Shown in pieces: positions 31,301 through 40,144 of a stretch of DNA of 64,000 nucleotides. Where the stretch lies: NCBI RefSeq assembly GCF_900102695.1, contig NZ_FMVW01000003.1, forward strand, positions 248,001-312,000, given 5' to 3'. Source of the stretch: Afifella marina DSM 2698 (GTDB taxonomy: Bacteria > Pseudomonadota > Alphaproteobacteria > Rhizobiales > Afifellaceae). The translations under genes and the position numbers were made by a program. The notes beneath the pieces were generated by a model that was not told the DNA's origin, ran no database searches, and saw nothing but the letters and a program-made list of their open reading frames with translations. Position 1 is the stretch's first letter; each line of letters opens with the position of its first letter.

Positions 31301-31501
31301 ACGAAAAGCGAGCCGGGCGTCAGCCTGGAGGAATGCCTGCGCGCGACGGAAGACAAACTCATCGCGCTCATTGCGCATTTTGCGCAGGCCGAGACGCCTT
31401 ATCTTTCCAACCGCGTGCCGCGCTCGGAGCGAGAATTCGGCAGCGATTACGACCATCTTGCCCGCATCGGGGAATGGTCGCTCGGCGAGGGCGAGGAATG
31501 A
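28388..31501 (+). CDS. addB: Double-strand break repair protein AddB
   Basis: A 1037-residue subunit of the AddAB helicase-nuclease, which resects double-strand breaks for RecA. The N-terminal helicase-like part has LPTRRAARAIRGSF, where a working Walker A lysine is not seen, as is usual for alphaproteobacterial AddB. The internal VHIWGALEARLQNVDVAILGGLNEGVWP matches UvrD-like superfamily boxes. The C-terminal PD-(D/E)XK nuclease has GRADRIDLLDDGRLAIIDYKTG with its catalytic Asp and Lys. No clustered Fe-S cysteines of the Bacillus type are seen. The start ATG is 4 nt after the murU stop, and its end overlaps addA. Confidence 0.94.
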   Translation: MTTNAGKQDRPHVYTLPAGVAFLDELVEALYDGRLPGAGRFDDPLALADLTLYLPTRRAARAIRGSFLARSRAGIILPKIRTLGDLDEDEPLSALDGLDAEDLSRPVMAPLSRQLILTRLVLGWSGAIARQKAGLGDEPSLIPASPADAARLAASLATLLDDVGLAPERWQALGQLAPDDLARYWQITQEFLKIISEAWPAILVERGLADPGAQRDLLLRAEAHRLAERGSNGPVIAAGSTGSVPATAELLAVIARLPNGAVVLPGLDQDLDAAGWEAIGDARNDPADAGHPQFGLKKLLKSLGCVREEVIPLASAPVGLSRRMRFVSDALRPAATTDIWAETVPAAEALADALDHVALIEAAEEREEALAAALVLRRAVEEGQTAALITPDRALARRVSAMLERWQIRVDDSGGMPLSLTPPGILARLIAEVAWRGAAAIPLLALLKHPLARFGWPAGRVRHAARVLERAVLRGPVLAEGLAPLQRTFHKRRAEWLAKEARSAALNGLEERDWDEAEALLGELLAALQPMLDVPREAPFSTLLEAHVAALSAIARDEESGPGELWQDEAGEGMAARLDALTEAAPEGPELFCGDYPALFEALIADVRVRRRGGNDPRVHIWGALEARLQNVDVAILGGLNEGVWPRPSQSDPFLSRLMAASIGLDPPERRLGLSAHDFYQALGHPQLYLSRSLRQGAEPMVPSRWLQRLTARAGEGATDALRARGDEILGMTRLIDRPETSISLAAPEPRPPLTARPKRLSVTRIETLIRDPYAIYAQYVLGLSAFEEIASPAGAAERGMLIHDILERFIKERPAGPYDEAAKTHLAEAGSAAFAAYEDWPEVAALWWPRFQRIADWFLAQERGRMEVQKRHVEATGDWALSPEFRLTGRADRIDLLDDGRLAIIDYKTGTPPSAKAVLSISPQLPLEALMARRGAFKDTPSGETAELLYYHLSGRGEGGQVHARGFRKPTKSEPGVSLEECLRATEDKLIALIAHFAQAETPYLSNRVPRSEREFGSDYDHLARIGEWSLGEGEE

Positions 31502-34500
31502 AGCGTCCGGCGAGCCCCACCGAACGCCAGCAGTGGCAAGCCTCCGATCCCGCCGCCTCGGCCTGGGTCGCCGCCAATGCCGGTTCCGGCAAGACGCATG
31601 TCCTCACCCAGCGCGTCGTCCGCCTGCTGCTTGCCGGAGCCGATCCCGCCGCGATCGTCTGCCTTACCTACACCAAGGCCGCGGCGGCGGAGATGTCGGG
31701 CCGAGTCTTCAAGATGCTCGGCGAATGGGCGACGCTCCCAGACGCAGAGCTGATGGAGGCGATCTCCAGAAGCCAGGGCGAGACGCCACGGCCTGAAACG
31801 CTGACGCGGGCACGCCGGCTCTTTGCGCAGGCGCTGGAGACGCCGGGCGGCCTCAACATCCAGACGATCCACGCGTTTTGCGAGCGGATCCTGCACCAAT
31901 TCCCTTTCGAGGCGAATGTCCCGGGGCATTTCGAGGTGCTGGACGAGACGGCGGCCGAGGGGCTTCTCCTCGAAGCGCGGCAAGCGGTGCTGCGCGCCGC
32001 CAAAGCGGACGGTTCCCGCATAGGTACCGCCTTCACCCGGCTTGCAACCTTGAGATCCGATCAGGACATCGAGGCGGCGCTGGCGGCAGTTGTGACCGAG
32101 CGGGACCGGCTGGAGCGATGGATCGCGTGGGCGGCGAGGAAACCCCACGCCCCCTCCGAGGACATCGACGGTGCGATTGCCGATCTCCGGCGCCGACTGG
32201 GGCTCAAAGACGATGAGAGCGAAGAGGCGCTGTGCACGGAGATCTGCCGCGCCTCGGGCTGGGCATCGCGAGATTGCCGAAGCTTGTGCGATGCCCTTTC
32301 GGCGGAGGCAGCCAACCGCACCGACGAGGGCGCACGAACCGCGCTGGAAGCGATCCTCGCCCATGAGGGCGGACCGCTCGAAGCCGATTTTCGCGCCGCC
32401 TTCTTTCTGACCGCAAAGCCGGAGGGCTGGTCCCCCCGCAGCGAGAGCCGGCGGTTTTCCGCTGCCTTCCGCCGCAGCCGGGACGGCCTCGACGACCTCT
32501 TTTCGGCCGAGGCCGCGCGCCTTCAGCCCTTGCGCGAACGTCTGTCGCTGGCACGCACGGCGGAAGCCACGGAAGCGCTTCTCCTCATCGCAGGCGCCAT
32601 CCTGCAGCGTTACCGCATCCTCAAGCAGCGGCGTGGCTTCCTCGATTTCTCCGACCTCATCCTGCGCGCCCGCAATCTCCTGCAGCGGCCGGAGGTGGCG
32701 GCATGGGTGCAATACAAGTTGGACGCGGGCATCAGCCATCTGCTCGTCGACGAGGCGCAGGACACCTCTCCCGACGCCTGGGCGATCGTTGAGCGGCTGG
32801 CGGAAGAATTCTTCGCCGGCGAGAGCGCCGAACGTCGGCCGCGAACGCTTTTTGCCGTCGGAGACGACAAGCAATCGATCTACGGTTTCCAGGGCGCCGA
32901 ACCGCGGCTTCTTGCCGAGCTCGGCCGCAAATTCAAAGACCGCGCCGTGGCGGCGGCGCAGGAGTTTCGCGCCGTCTCGCTCGGCGTCTCCTTCCGCTCC
33001 ACGCAGGCGGTGCTCGACGCGGTCGACACCGTCTTCGACGGGCCACTCTCCGAACGGGTGACGCGTCTCGGCTATCAGCGGCATCAGGCCTATCGGCAGA
33101 ATGTGCCAGGACGCGTCGAGGTCTGGCCGCGCATCGTCCGGCCGAAAGGCGAAATGCCTGAGGATTGGTGGCAGCCCTTCGACGCGCCGGCGGAATCTGA
33201 ACGCAAGCTCGCAGAAGAGATCGCCGACGAGGTCGCGGCCCTGCTTCACCCTGAGGCACGGCTTCCCTCCGGCAAGGCGATCTCCGCCGGCGAGATCATG
33301 ATCCTGACGCGCAAGCGCGGCAGTTTCGCGCGCGCCATGGTGCGGGCACTCAAAGCCCGCAACCTGCCGACGGCCGGCGCCGACCGGATCGCACTCGCCG
33401 ACCACATCATCGTGCAGGACCTCCTGGCGCTCGCCGATGTCGTTCTCCTGCCGGAAGACGATCTGCAGCTTGCGGCGCTCTTGAAATCACCGCTCTTCGG
33501 TTTCGACGACGACGATCTGATGGCACTTGCGATCGGGCGCGGCAGGGAGAGCCTTTTCTCACGGCTTCGTGCAAGCGAAGACCCCCGTCACAGTCAGACG
33601 GCGGAACGCTTGCGTCATTTGATGGCAATGGCGGACCAGATGCCCCCCTTCGCCTTCTATACGCGCCTCGTCGAGGCCGAGGGGGCGCGCAAAGCCTTCC
33701 GAGCCCGGATGGGCAGCGAGGCCGACGACGTGCTCGACCTTTTCCTCTCGGCCGCGCTCAGCCTGGAGCGTGTCGCGCCGCCCGGCCTGCAGGCTCTGGC
33801 GGCGGCACTTCGTGAAGGCGGCGGTGACATCAAGCGCGAGCTTTCGGAGACAACGGACGCCGTGCGCGTGATGACCGTGCATGGGGCGAAGGGGCTCGAA
33901 GCCGACATCGTCTTCCTCGCCGATACGGGCGGTCAGATCGCGGCACCCCAGCACCGCGACGCGCTCGCCTTCATCGGCGACGACGAGGATCCCGCTTTCA
34001 TCTGGCGCCAGAGCAAGGAAGACGCGACCCCGCAGCAACGCGAGGTGGAGGCAAAGGAGGCAGAGGCCGCACGCGACGAATATTTCCGGCTCCTCTATGT
34101 GGCGATGACGCGGGCGCGCGACGTTCTCTACGTCACAGGTATCAGGGGCGATCGCACACCCAAGGATGGCTGGTACGCGGCGATCCGGAATGCGCTTGCG
34201 GCAGAGAAGGATGGGGACGCCGAAGATCCGTCCGACGATGAGCTCGCCGAGCGCATGCACTTCTTTGGGCTGGAACCGGGCGACGGTCCACCGCCCGCGC
34301 TCGAAGAGAGGGTGGAGACACCTTCGGTTGCTCCTCCCGTCCTACCGGAATGGGCAGAGCGTCCGGCCGCGCCCGCACCGCGGCCACCGCAGCCGCTTCG
34401 TCCCTCCAGTGCACTCGCCGAAGAGGATCCGCCCGACAGCGCACCGGCACCGGTCATTGCCGGACGGAGCGCGGCGATGCGCGCCGCAGCCGGCCGTGGG

Positions 34501-35037
34501 CGGGCGATCCACCGGCTTTTGCAGTTCATGCCCGACTGGCCGACCGACGAGCGGCAGCGGCGCGGAGAGCTCCTTCTTGCGCGCGACTGGCCGGAGGCCG
34601 CGCCCGCGGATGTTGCGGCCGCGCTTTCGGAGGCTGCAGGCGTCCTCGCGCATCCTGACCTTGCCGGGTTCTTCGCATCGGGGAGCCGGGGTGAAGTCTC
34701 CCTCGTCGGCGAGATCGCGACGTCCCACGGGACGTTCGCCGTCGGCGGGCGCGTCGACCGCATGGCTGTCACGGAGAGCGTCGTCCTTCTCGCCGATTAC
34801 AAGACGAGCCTGTCGCCTCCCGCCTCGCTTGCTGCGGTCGACGAAGGGATGATTCGCCAGCTGGCCCTTTACGCGCGTCTTCTCGGGCCTCTTTATCCCG
34901 GGCGGAGGGTCCAGGCGGCTCTCGTTTTCACCGCCGGTCCGCGCATTTTCCCGGTGTCTGCCGAGCGTCTCGCCGAAGCGCTCGCACCTCTCGACATCGT
35001 GCATGGCAGTCCGTCTTCCGGCACGCCGCTCGCTTGA
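31498..35037 (+). CDS. addA: Double-strand break repair helicase AddA
   Basis: A 1179-residue UvrD-family helicase-nuclease. The Walker A is AANAGSGKTHVLTQRV (about 25-40). Further boxes are LVDEAQDTSPDAW (Walker B), VGDDKQSIYGFQGA, VMTVHGAKGLEADIVFL and LLYVAMTRARDVLYVTG. The C-terminal nuclease domain contains GRAIHRLLQFMPDW and VGGRVDRMAVTESVVLLADYKT. A Pro/Ala-rich linker separates helicase and nuclease. ATGA overlap with addB ensures stoichiometric synthesis. All catalytic motifs appear intact. Confidence 0.95.
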   Translation: MKRPASPTERQQWQASDPAASAWVAANAGSGKTHVLTQRVVRLLLAGADPAAIVCLTYTKAAAAEMSGRVFKMLGEWATLPDAELMEAISRSQGETPRPETLTRARRLFAQALETPGGLNIQTIHAFCERILHQFPFEANVPGHFEVLDETAAEGLLLEARQAVLRAAKADGSRIGTAFTRLATLRSDQDIEAALAAVVTERDRLERWIAWAARKPHAPSEDIDGAIADLRRRLGLKDDESEEALCTEICRASGWASRDCRSLCDALSAEAANRTDEGARTALEAILAHEGGPLEADFRAAFFLTAKPEGWSPRSESRRFSAAFRRSRDGLDDLFSAEAARLQPLRERLSLARTAEATEALLLIAGAILQRYRILKQRRGFLDFSDLILRARNLLQRPEVAAWVQYKLDAGISHLLVDEAQDTSPDAWAIVERLAEEFFAGESAERRPRTLFAVGDDKQSIYGFQGAEPRLLAELGRKFKDRAVAAAQEFRAVSLGVSFRSTQAVLDAVDTVFDGPLSERVTRLGYQRHQAYRQNVPGRVEVWPRIVRPKGEMPEDWWQPFDAPAESERKLAEEIADEVAALLHPEARLPSGKAISAGEIMILTRKRGSFARAMVRALKARNLPTAGADRIALADHIIVQDLLALADVVLLPEDDLQLAALLKSPLFGFDDDDLMALAIGRGRESLFSRLRASEDPRHSQTAERLRHLMAMADQMPPFAFYTRLVEAEGARKAFRARMGSEADDVLDLFLSAALSLERVAPPGLQALAAALREGGGDIKRELSETTDAVRVMTVHGAKGLEADIVFLADTGGQIAAPQHRDALAFIGDDEDPAFIWRQSKEDATPQQREVEAKEAEAARDEYFRLLYVAMTRARDVLYVTGIRGDRTPKDGWYAAIRNALAAEKDGDAEDPSDDELAERMHFFGLEPGDGPPPALEERVETPSVAPPVLPEWAERPAAPAPRPPQPLRPSSALAEEDPPDSAPAPVIAGRSAAMRAAAGRGRAIHRLLQFMPDWPTDERQRRGELLLARDWPEAAPADVAAALSEAAGVLAHPDLAGFFASGSRGEVSLVGEIATSHGTFAVGGRVDRMAVTESVVLLADYKTSLSPPASLAAVDEGMIRQLALYARLLGPLYPGRRVQAALVFTAGPRIFPVSAERLAEALAPLDIVHGSPSSGTPLA

Positions 35038-35062
35038 CCGACCCCGAGCCCCTCCCTACGTT
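35034..35062 (+). promoter_or_regulatory. Candidate sigma-70 promoter of trxA
   Basis: TTGACC (35034-35039) and TACGTT (35057-35062) are separated by 17 nt, overlapping the addA stop codon and lying 27 nt before trxA. The -35 is good and the -10 is moderate. It would let trxA be expressed independently of addAB. Confidence 0.4.
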
Positions 35063-35088
35063 CCTGGTGAAATCTCAGGAGAATCTCA

Positions 35089-35409
35089 ATGACCACCGAA
35101 ACCGTTAGCGACGGCTCCTTCGAGGCCGACGTGCTCAAGTCCGAGACACCCGTCGTCGTCGATTTCTGGGCGGAATGGTGTGGTCCCTGCAAAATGATCG
35201 CGCCGCATCTGGAAGAGATCGCGGGCGAAATGCAGGGCAAGGTGAAGATCGCCAAGCTCAATGTCGACGACAATCAGCAGACTGCGATCAAGTACGGCGT
35301 GCGCTCCATCCCAACGCTGATCATGTTCAAGGGCGGGGAGCCCGTCGACATGAAGGTCGGCGCGAGCGCCAAGAGCGATCTGCAGAAGTGGATTGCCGGC
35401 GCCGCCTGA
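35089..35409 (+). CDS. trxA: Thioredoxin 1
   Basis: A 106-residue thioredoxin with the redox-active Cys31 and Cys34 in [13 protein letters not shown], the conserved buried Asp25 region (VVVDFW), and the cis-Pro loop [11 protein letters not shown]. It has the classical length and no signal peptide, so it is the cytoplasmic general disulfide reductase. The ribosome site AGGAG lies 7 nt before the ATG. The gene converges on folC. Confidence 0.97.
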   Translation: MTTETVSDGSFEADVLKSETPVVVDFWAEWCGPCKMIAPHLEEIAGEMQGKVKIAKLNVDDNQQTAIKYGVRSIPTLIMFKGGEPVDMKVGASAKSDLQKWIAGAA

Positions 35410-35460
35410 GCCGCGGCGTTTTCTTCGGCGCCTCCGTTCGATCGGCGGCGCGATGTTTCG

Positions 35461-35499
35461 ACGGCCCTTTGCCTAAACCGGCAGAGGGCCGTTTTCTTT
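35461..35499. terminator. Terminator between trxA and folC
   Basis: A 13-bp stem (35461-35473 with 35480-35492, one G-T pair) encloses TAAACC and is followed on the plus strand by TTTCTTT. It serves trxA; the stem overlaps the 3' end of folC, whose stop codon lies in the stem/loop, so it may act in both directions. Confidence 0.8.
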
Positions 35500-36783
35500 G
35501 AGCACCTGCCCTGCGAGATAAAGCGAACCGCAGATCAGGATGCGCGGCGGCTCCGTCGCCATCTCGCCGATCGCCTGCAAGGCGGTCCGCACATCGGGCG
35601 CAGAGCGCGCCGGCAGCCCGACCTCGTTGGCACGCACGGCAAGCTCGCGCGGGTCGAAGCCCGCATGTCCTTCGACCGGCACCGTGAAGACGTATTGGGT
35701 GAGGCTGTCGAAGGCGGAGAAGAAGCCGTGCGGATCCTTCGTCGTCAGCATGCCGGTGATGAGGAAGAGCGGCTTCGGCGCACGATCGAAGAGCGAGGCC
35801 ATTTCCGCTGAAATCACCGAGCCGGCAGACGGATTGTGCCCGCCGTCGAGCCAGACCTCGCTCCCGGGAGGAGACGAGGCGACGAGTGGACCTTCGGAAA
35901 GACGCTGAAGCCGCGCCGGCCATTGTGCCTCGCGCAGGCCCTGGCCGATCGCTTCGGCGCTGATGTCGACGCCAATGGCCCGGAGTGCCGCGACAGCCGT
36001 CCCCGCATTGTCGATCTGATGCTGACCAAGAAGCCGCGGCAAAGGCAGGTCGAGCAATCCGTCCTCGTCCTGATAGACGAGACGGGCGTTTTCGCCGTGC
36101 GCAGCCCATTCTTGATTGTGGCGGAACGGAACGGCATGCGCCGCTTCCGCCTCGAGGCCGAGGAGCGCCATCACATGCTCGTCCTGGCGGCCAATGACGG
36201 CGGGTGCGCCAGCCTTCAGAATGCCCGCCTTCTCCATGGCGATCTCGGCGATTTCGGTGCCGAGGAACTCCGCATGGTCGAGGCTGATTGAGGTGACGAC
36301 GGAAGCGAGCGGCCTGGCGATCACATTGGTCGCGTCAAAGCGACCGCCGAGCCCGACCTCGATCAAGGCGAAATCGGCAGGCCGTTCGGCAAAGAGCTTG
36401 AAGGCGATGGCCGTGGTGATCTCGAAGAAGGTGATCGGCTCGCCGGCATTCGCCTCGCGTACGGCCTCGATCGCATCCATGAGCGTCACGTCATCGACCA
36501 GCTGGCCGCCCCCCGCCGCGCCCAGCCTGATGCGCTCGTTGAAGCGCACGAGATGCGGCGAGGTGTAGACATGCGCCGTCTTGCCGGACGCCTCCAGCAT
36601 GGCGCGCAGAAACGTGACGACGGAGCCTTTGCCGTTGGTGCCCGCGACATGGATGACCGGGGGCAGTCGCTCCTGCGGGTTGCCGAGGCGCTCAAGCAGC
36701 CGGGCGATGCGCTCAAGCGAGAGATCGATACGCTTCGGGTGCAGCGCCAGAAGCGCTTCAAGTCTCTCTTCGAGTGAGGCCAT
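35473..36783 (-). CDS. folC: Bifunctional folylpolyglutamate/dihydrofolate synthase
   Basis: A 436-residue Mur-ligase-fold enzyme that adds glutamate to folates. The P-loop HVAGTNGKGSV is at residues 45-55. FFEITTAIAFKLFAE, the SISLDHAEFLG box, the AMEKAGILK region, and the C-terminal VWLDGGHNPSAG are family markers. It lies 3 nt after accD in the trpF-trpB-orf-trpA-accD-folC operon, an order conserved in Rhizobiales. Confidence 0.95.
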   Translation of the reverse strand: MASLEERLEALLALHPKRIDLSLERIARLLERLGNPQERLPPVIHVAGTNGKGSVVTFLRAMLEASGKTAHVYTSPHLVRFNERIRLGAAGGGQLVDDVTLMDAIEAVREANAGEPITFFEITTAIAFKLFAERPADFALIEVGLGGRFDATNVIARPLASVVTSISLDHAEFLGTEIAEIAMEKAGILKAGAPAVIGRQDEHVMALLGLEAEAAHAVPFRHNQEWAAHGENARLVYQDEDGLLDLPLPRLLGQHQIDNAGTAVAALRAIGVDISAEAIGQGLREAQWPARLQRLSEGPLVASSPPGSEVWLDGGHNPSAGSVISAEMASLFDRAPKPLFLITGMLTTKDPHGFFSAFDSLTQYVFTVPVEGHAGFDPRELAVRANEVGLPARSAPDVRTALQAIGEMATEPPRILICGSLYLAGQVLKENGPLPV

Positions 36784-36786
36784 CTA

Positions 36787-37755
36787 TCAGGCCGGCTGCG
36801 GCCCGGATGCCGCAGCCGGCTCTTCCGCCGGCTTCTCGGCCGCCGTTGCCAACTGCGCCTCTTCCGCAAGCGTGTCTTCGTCGATCGTCGGCTCGGGGGG
36901 AGGTTCGGGCAGCTTCATCAACAGACGGCAGAGGCGGGCCACCGTCGGGCGCAGATCCTGACGCGCGACGACCATGTCGATCATGCCGTGTTCGAGAAGA
37001 TAATCGGAGCGCTGGAAACCCTCGGGAAGCTTTTCACGAATCGTCTGTTCGATGACGCGCGGGCCGGCAAAGCCGATAAGGGCGCCAGGTTCGGCGATAT
37101 GGATATCGCCCAGCATGCCGTAGGAGGCGGTCACGCCACCCGTCGTCGGGTTGGTGAGAATGACAATATAAGGCAGTCCGGCTTCCTTCAGCCGATCAAC
37201 CGCGACCGTCGTCCGCGGCAATTGCATGAGCGAGAGGATGCCTTCCTGCATACGCGCACCGCCCGATGCGGTGATGAGCACGAAGGGCACGCCACGTTCA
37301 TACGCCGCCTCGGCGCCGGCAATCAGCGCTTCCGCTGCGGCCATGCCGAGCGAACCGCCCATGAATTCGAAATCCTGTACGGCAACGATGAGGGAGACGC
37401 CCTCCACCTTGCCTTCGGCAACCAGGATCGCATCCTTGAGGCCGGTCTTCGCCTTCGCGGCCTTCAGCCTGTCCGAATAGCGCCGTTCGTCGCGGAAGCG
37501 CAGGGGATCGGTGACCGGCTCCGGGAACTCGATTTCCTGCCATTGCGCGAAATCGAGAAACAGACGCAGCCTGGTGCGCGCATCGATGCGCTGATGATAG
37601 CCGGAGCCCGGGAAGACGAACTGGTTCGCCTCCAGATCCTTGTAGAAGACCATGGTGCCGGTCTCCGGGCATTTGACCCAGAGATTGTCCGGCACTTCGC
37701 GTTTGGTCCAAAGACCGCGGATCTTCGGGCGGACGACGTTGGAAATCCAGTTCAA
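36787..37755 (-). CDS. accD: Acetyl-CoA carboxylase carboxyltransferase subunit beta
   Basis: Transfers carboxyl from biotin to acetyl-CoA to start fatty-acid synthesis, together with AccA (not in this window). The 322-residue protein has the crotonase-like core [16 protein letters not shown] and [12 protein letters not shown], then [11 protein letters not shown] and [14 protein letters not shown]. The N-terminal zinc ribbon is degenerate: only Cys29 of the four expected cysteines remains (KCPETG, then FPGSGYH). The C-terminal 40 residues are Pro/Glu/Ala-rich. It is coupled to trpA and folC. Confidence 0.96.
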   Translation of the reverse strand: MNWISNVVRPKIRGLWTKREVPDNLWVKCPETGTMVFYKDLEANQFVFPGSGYHQRIDARTRLRLFLDFAQWQEIEFPEPVTDPLRFRDERRYSDRLKAAKAKTGLKDAILVAEGKVEGVSLIVAVQDFEFMGGSLGMAAAEALIAGAEAAYERGVPFVLITASGGARMQEGILSLMQLPRTTVAVDRLKEAGLPYIVILTNPTTGGVTASYGMLGDIHIAEPGALIGFAGPRVIEQTIREKLPEGFQRSDYLLEHGMIDMVVARQDLRPTVARLCRLLMKLPEPPPEPTIDEDTLAEEAQLATAAEKPAEEPAAASGPQPA

Positions 37756-37764
37756 CGGTGTCTC

Positions 37765-38622
37765 CTATTCGGCGGCCATCTGGCGTGCGAATCGCACGCC
37801 CTCGGCCAGCTCCTGCACCAGCGCCTCGACGGCGGCAACCGTGCCGTCGGTCGCGTGGCCTTGTTCATCCAAGCTTCCGGCGACCGCCTGCACGATCGCA
37901 GAGCCGACGACGACCCCATCGGCGGTGCGGCCGATGGCGGCTGCCTGTTCGCGCGTTCTGACGCCGAAACCAACGGCGACCGGCAGATCGGTATGCGCCT
38001 TGATGCGCTCCACCGCGGCCGCCACTTCGCTCGTCTTGGGAGCGGACGAACCGGTGATGCCGTTGATCGAGACGTAATAGACGAAGCCGGAGGTGTTTTG
38101 CAAAACTGCCGGAAGGCGTCTGTCATCGGTCGTGGGCGTGGCAAGCCGGATGAAATTGAGCCCGCCCTTCAGGGCCGGGATGCACAATTCGTCATCCTCT
38201 TCCGGAGGAAGATCGACGACGATGAGCCCGTCGACCCCGGCCGCGCAGGCATCGGCGACGAACTTCTCCGGCCCGTATTGGTAGACCGGGTTGAAATAAC
38301 CCATCAACACGATCGGCGTATCGGCATCGGTTTCGCGAAAATCGCGCACGAGGGCGAGCGTCTTCTTCAGCGTCTGCCCGGCGTTGAGGGCGCGAAGGCC
38401 CGCCGCCTGGATCGCGGGACCATCGGCCATCGGATCGGAAAAGGGCATGCCGAGCTCGATGATGTCGGCACCGGCCTTGGGCAAAGCGGCGAGAATGCGC
38501 GCGCTTGTTTCAAGATCGGGGTCGCCGGCGGTCACGAAGGTGACAAGGGCCGGCCGCAATTCCTGAGCGACGGCCGCAAAGCGGCGCGCGATCCGGCCGC
38601 CGGAAGACATCTCAGCTGACAT
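37765..38622 (-). CDS. trpA: Tryptophan synthase alpha subunit
   Basis: Cleaves indole-3-glycerol phosphate to indole. The TIM-barrel protein is 285 residues. The two catalytic acids lie in [20 protein letters not shown], the phosphate loop includes [10 protein letters not shown], and [14 protein letters not shown] is typical. The ATG at 38622 overlaps the end of the small upstream gene by 11 nt; a second ATG at 38610 is possible. It pairs with TrpB, from which it is separated only by that small gene. Confidence 0.96.
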   Translation of the reverse strand: MSAEMSSGGRIARRFAAVAQELRPALVTFVTAGDPDLETSARILAALPKAGADIIELGMPFSDPMADGPAIQAAGLRALNAGQTLKKTLALVRDFRETDADTPIVLMGYFNPVYQYGPEKFVADACAAGVDGLIVVDLPPEEDDELCIPALKGGLNFIRLATPTTDDRRLPAVLQNTSGFVYYVSINGITGSSAPKTSEVAAAVERIKAHTDLPVAVGFGVRTREQAAAIGRTADGVVVGSAIVQAVAGSLDEQGHATDGTVAAVEALVQELAEGVRFARQMAAE

Positions 38623-38857
38623 GGTCTCTCACTTCGATGGTCACGGCGAAAGCGAAGAAGCCGTTGCGGTCGATATGCTCGCGCGCGACTTCCGCATCGA
38701 AGGCGATGCGCGGATTTTCGTCGTCGGGAATGTTGCGGAGGAAGACGAGGTTTTCGCTGTTGCGAACGCCTTCCGCCTCCTCGCGATGGTCGCCGGCACG
38801 GATGGCAACGTAGTGGTCGCGATTTTGCAGCGAACGGTAGATCTCAAAATAGGTCAT
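38612..38857 (-). CDS. Small unknown protein between trpB and trpA
   Basis: An 81-residue, charged, soluble protein ([20 protein letters not shown] at the start) with no signal peptide, membrane helix or cysteine that I can see, and no family I recognise. The gene is 9 nt downstream of trpB, and its last 11 nt overlap the trpA start, so it is embedded in the operon and likely translated. Its many Asp/Glu/Arg residues suggest a soluble binding or regulatory protein, but no function can be assigned. Confidence 0.7.
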   Translation of the reverse strand: MTYFEIYRSLQNRDHYVAIRAGDHREEAEGVRNSENLVFLRNIPDDENPRIAFDAEVAREHIDRNGFFAFAVTIEVRDHVS

Positions 38858-38866
38858 CGTCCCCCC

Positions 38867-40114
38867 TCAGATCTCCATATCGAGATGCTCGGCCACAGCG
38901 AAGATGTCCTTGTCGCCGCGCCCGCTCATATTCATGACGATGATCTGGTCACGGTCCATCTGCGGCGCAAGCTTCAGCACGTGGGCCAGAGCATGGGCCG
39001 GTTCGAGCGCCGGGATGATGCCTTCAAGGCGGGTGCACAGCTGGAAGGCGTCGAGCGCCTCGCGGTCGGTCGCCGAGACATAGGTGACGCGGCCCGTCTC
39101 CTTCAGCCAGGCGTGCTCCGGCCCGATTCCCGGATAATCGAGACCGGCGGAGATCGAATGGCCTTCGAGGATCTGGCCGTCCTCGTTCTGGAGAAGATAG
39201 GTGCGGTTGCCGTGGAGGACGCCAGGCCAGCCGCCGTTCAGTGAGGCGGCATGACCGTTCTCCACCTCGAGACCATGGCCGCCGGCTTCGACGCCGTAGA
39301 TCTGAACGGCCGGGTCATCGAGGAAGGGATGGAAAAGCCCGATCGCATTCGAGCCGCCGCCGAGACAGGCCACGAGCGCATCCGGGAGCCGGCCTTCCAG
39401 CTCCTGAAGCTGGTCCTTCGTCTCATTGCCGATCACCGCCTGAAAATCCCGCACGAGCTCGGGATAGGGATGCGGGCCCGCGGCCGTGCCGATGATGTAA
39501 TAGGTGTCCTCGACATTGGTAACCCAGTCGCGAAGCGCCTCGTTCATGGCGTCCTTCAAGGTGCCGGCGCCGGCGGTGACGGGTTTCACCTCGGCGCCGA
39601 GAAGGCGCATGCGGAAGACGTTCGGCTTTTGCCGCTCCGTATCGGTCTTGCCCATATAGATCGTGCAGGGAAGGCCGAAGCGCGCCGCCACCGTCGCCGA
39701 GGCGACGCCATGCTGGCCGGCGCCGGTTTCGGCGATGATGCGCGTCTTGCCCATGCGGCGGGCAAGCAGGATCTGGCCAAGGCAATTGTTGATCTTGTGC
39801 GAGCCCGTATGGTTGAGCTCCTCGCGCTTGAAATAGACCTTGGCGCCGCGGCCGGCGCCAGCCTCCTCGCGCAGATGCTCGGTCAGCCGCTCGGCATAAT
39901 AAAGCGGGCTCGGTCGGCCGGAATAATGCTTGGCGAGATGCGCAAGCTCGGCCTTGAATTCCGGATCGGCCTTGGCGCTCTCATACGCCTCTTCGAGCTC
40001 GAGGATATTCGGCATCAAGGTTTCGGCGACGAACCGGCCGCCGAAAATGCCGAAATGACCGCGCTCGTCCGGGCCGGTGCGGTAGGAATTGGGCTTCATT
40101 GCTGGCTCAGCCAT
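38867..40114 (-). CDS. trpB: Tryptophan synthase beta subunit
   Basis: Condenses indole with serine, using pyridoxal phosphate bound to the lysine in [16 protein letters not shown]. The 415-residue protein has [38 protein letters not shown] (phosphate cup), and GRGDKDIF at the end. It is TrpB1-type, with an alpha-subunit gene nearby. It lies 30 nt after trpF. Confidence 0.97.
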   Translation of the reverse strand: MAEPAMKPNSYRTGPDERGHFGIFGGRFVAETLMPNILELEEAYESAKADPEFKAELAHLAKHYSGRPSPLYYAERLTEHLREEAGAGRGAKVYFKREELNHTGSHKINNCLGQILLARRMGKTRIIAETGAGQHGVASATVAARFGLPCTIYMGKTDTERQKPNVFRMRLLGAEVKPVTAGAGTLKDAMNEALRDWVTNVEDTYYIIGTAAGPHPYPELVRDFQAVIGNETKDQLQELEGRLPDALVACLGGGSNAIGLFHPFLDDPAVQIYGVEAGGHGLEVENGHAASLNGGWPGVLHGNRTYLLQNEDGQILEGHSISAGLDYPGIGPEHAWLKETGRVTYVSATDREALDAFQLCTRLEGIIPALEPAHALAHVLKLAPQMDRDQIIVMNMSGRGDKDIFAVAEHLDMEI

Positions 40115-40144
40115 CAGGGCAATACCTTCACAGTCAAACGTTGC

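Noticed and set aside
28388-35037. addB/addA read as a phage-defence helicase-nuclease system
   Set aside because: All motifs and the ATGA-coupled order match housekeeping alphaproteobacterial AddAB, and the neighbours (murU, trxA) are core genes. There is no reason to call it a defence island.
36988-38619. A 543-codon open frame antisense to accD and trpA
   Set aside because: It crosses two well-conserved genes and yields a compositionally odd Arg/Gly/Asp-rich protein with no domain.
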